The position numbers and the translations under genes were made by a program. Shown here piece after piece: positions 5,412 through 6,356 of a stretch of 6,356 nt of DNA; the stretch's first letter is position 1; the number at the start of each line of letters is the position of its first letter. The DNA is from DAOTTY01 sp034437575 (GTDB lineage: Bacteria > Chloroflexota > Anaerolineae > Aggregatilineales > Phototrophicaceae), in NCBI GenBank assembly GCA_034437575.1, contig DAOTTY010000152.1:1-6356 (forward strand). Direction: 5' to 3'. Below the pieces are notes generated by a model. It was given only the letters and a program-made list of their open reading frames with translations, searched no databases and had not been told where the DNA came from.

Positions 5412-6077
5412 TTAGCGCTGGAACAGGTTCATCATGTAGTCCATATTGAGGCCCTGCGCCTCCAGGTGGGCACGCAGCTTGCGCCGGGCATCGTGCAGCA
5501 GCTTATACAGCGCATTGCGGTTGGTGCCCAACCGCTCCGCAACGATTTCCATCGGCACGCCCTCAATCGCCACCGCCACCAGCGCCGCCCGCTGCCGCTC
5601 GGTTAGTGCTTCCTCAATTGCCTGGCCAATCTTGTCGAACACATCATCGCGCTCGGTGACGGCCTCCGGGTTGGCCGGGCGCGGCCCCTGAGTGGGGGCG
5701 GGTTCCGCCGACGAGAGACTGGGCATCAGTTCGCCGCCGATGGTCAAATCATCCAGGCTGAAGTCACGGTAATGGGCGCGGCGCAGGTCACTGATGGCCA
5801 TCCGAATGGCAATTTTGGTCGCCCAGGTGGTAAGGCGGCTGGCCCCCCGAAACGTGTTGAGGTTGTCCAGCACGCGCAGCACCGCATCCTGCGCCACATC
5901 CTGCGCCATCTGGTCAATTTCCTGGGTGGCCAGGCTGCTCAGGTCGCTGCGTTCGCGGCTAAGGTAATAAAAAATCGAGCGTTTCAGGCGTTCACGCAAA
6001 TCGTTAATGGCCTCGGCCTGCTGGGGCGAATCGGGCCGAAGTTCGTCAAGCCATTCTTCATTCGTCCGGTCTCTCAT
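5412..6077 (-). CDS. ECF-type RNA polymerase sigma factor (sigma-70 family)
   Basis: The 221-residue product should direct RNA polymerase to a specific promoter set. In numbering from the chosen ATG (6075-6077), region 2 spans about 23-102. It contains DVAQDAVLRVLDNLNTFRG and LTTWATKIAIRMAISDLRR, the core-binding and -10-recognition helices. A Pro/Ala-rich linker follows (about 107-139), then region 4 (about 142-207) with LTERQRAALVAVAIEGVPME and the helix-turn-helix VAERLGTNRNALYKLLHDARRKLR. No region 1.1 or region 3 is evident, as expected for an ECF factor. The frame stays open to an earlier ATG at 6191. I prefer 6077 because NEEWLDELR...AINDLRERL is a typical N-terminal start of such factors and the extra 38 residues look unlike protein of this family. 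A putative -10 also lies inside the longer frame. No strong ribosome binding site precedes 6077. No anti-sigma gene is adjacent in the window, so its signal is unknown. Confidence 0.9.
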   Translation of the reverse strand: MRDRTNEEWLDELRPDSPQQAEAINDLRERLKRSIFYYLSRERSDLSSLATQEIDQMAQDVAQDAVLRVLDNLNTFRGASRLTTWATKIAIRMAISDLRRAHYRDFSLDDLTIGGELMPSLSSAEPAPTQGPRPANPEAVTERDDVFDKIGQAIEEALTERQRAALVAVAIEGVPMEIVAERLGTNRNALYKLLHDARRKLRAHLEAQGLNMDYMMNLFQR

Positions 6078-6116
6078 GGGCGGGTCGTCTCGGTTGCTGT
6101 TGAGATTAGATATGCA

Positions 6117-6144
6117 CCCGCCAAGCATAACATATTCCGGCGGG
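6117..6144 (-). promoter_or_regulatory. Putative extended -10 promoter of the sigma gene within an inverted repeat
   Basis: Read on the - strand, TGTTATGCT (6124-6132) fits an extended -10 (TGnTATnnT). It would place the transcript start near 6117, about 40 bases before the ATG at 6077. The arms CCCGCC (6117-6122) and GGCGGG (6139-6144) flank it symmetrically with 16 bases between. That arrangement could be an operator or autoregulatory site. I found no convincing -35 at the right distance. Confidence 0.3.
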
Positions 6145-6217
6145 TTGGTCTGCTGTAGGGCATTCCACTGGTAGGGCTGTTGCAAAGTCAAGTTTCCACA
6201 TCGCAGGGACGCTTTAC

Positions 6218-6244
6218 ACCTGAAAAGACAAGTTTTTGTTCACT
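6218..6244 (+). repeat. 27-base dispersed repeat, copy 2
   Basis: This is the partner of 2448-2474 (24 of 27 identical, same orientation). Here the flanking palindrome of copy 1 is absent: the sequence continues gctcagcttg instead of tttttcaaaa. The REP-like element lies to its right rather than to its left. Confidence 0.7.
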
Positions 6245-6254
6245 GCTCAGCTTG

Positions 6255-6340
6255 CCCCCCACCCCGGCGCTAAAGCGCCACCCCTCCCCCACTATCGCCG
6301 CTACGCGGCGGGAGGGAGGGGTTTGTGCCGCCTTCGGCGG
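6255..6340. repeat. REP-like cluster of GC hairpins at the right edge
   Basis: Three hairpins stand in a row: GGCGC/GCGCC (6266-6270 with 6275-6279), CGCCGC/GCGGCG (6296-6301 with 6305-6310) and CCGCC/GGCGG (6328-6332 with 6336-6340). A 9-bp outer stem, ACCCCTCCC (6280-6288) with GGGAGGGGT (6314-6322), encloses the second. The C-rich run and the ACCCCTC/GAGGGG arms resemble the element at 2388-2425 in opposite orientation. The C/T-rich sequence continues past 6340 to the window edge, so the element may be incomplete. No gene is supported between 6078 and 6356. Confidence 0.55.
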
Positions 6341-6356
6341 TGTTCCCCTTCCCTCA

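Noticed and set aside
5772..6158. A 128-residue + strand open frame opposite the sigma factor
   Set aside because: It overlaps the conserved region 2 of the sigma gene, has no ribosome binding site, and its product looks like an antisense translation.
6078..6191. N-terminal extension of the sigma factor from the ATG at 6191
   Set aside because: The extra 38 residues do not resemble an ECF N terminus and contain the putative promoter and its inverted repeat. The start at 6077 fits the family pattern better.

Overview
This is a 6.36 kb stretch of chromosome-like bacterial DNA, fairly GC-rich, with three complete genes and one cut by the left edge. The gene content is a Thr/Glu-repeat membrane-anchored protein, a very acidic exported protein, phosphoenolpyruvate carboxylase (PEPC) and an ECF-type sigma factor. 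Together with C-rich REP-like intergenic repeats, this looks most like a member of Chloroflexota (Anaerolineae-like). That assignment is inferred from the style of the proteins and repeats, not from a search. I see no plasmid, phage, transposase, CRISPR, tRNA or rRNA signal.

Layout: 1-891 (+) is the C-terminal part of a low-complexity repeat protein ending in one transmembrane helix. A strong GC hairpin follows (903-932). A plausible promoter (980-1008) and a good ribosome binding site then lead into 1051-2358 (+), a 435-residue exported protein with an extremely acidic composition. The 270-base gap 2359-2628 has no gene. It holds a weak hairpin, a REP-like GC inverted repeat, one copy of a 27-base dispersed repeat, several perfect palindromes, and a promoter with a consensus -10 box. 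2629-5313 (+) is full-length PEPC (ppc). Two hairpins fill the 98-base gap between ppc and the convergent sigma-factor gene (5412-6077, -). The last 279 bases have no supported gene. They carry the sigma gene's putative promoter inside an inverted repeat, a second copy of the 27-base repeat, and a second REP-like cluster of hairpins running to the right edge.

The genes do not form one pathway. PEPC is anaplerotic central metabolism (PEP + bicarbonate to oxaloacetate). The two upstream genes encode surface or envelope proteins, each with its own apparent transcription signals. The sigma factor is a lone ECF regulator with no anti-sigma gene visible beside it in the window. I do not see a clear new multi-gene system. 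The most interesting items are the modular expansion in the repeat protein, the repeat pair flanking the ppc-sigma segment, the palindrome cluster before ppc, and a changed residue at the expected allosteric site of PEPC.
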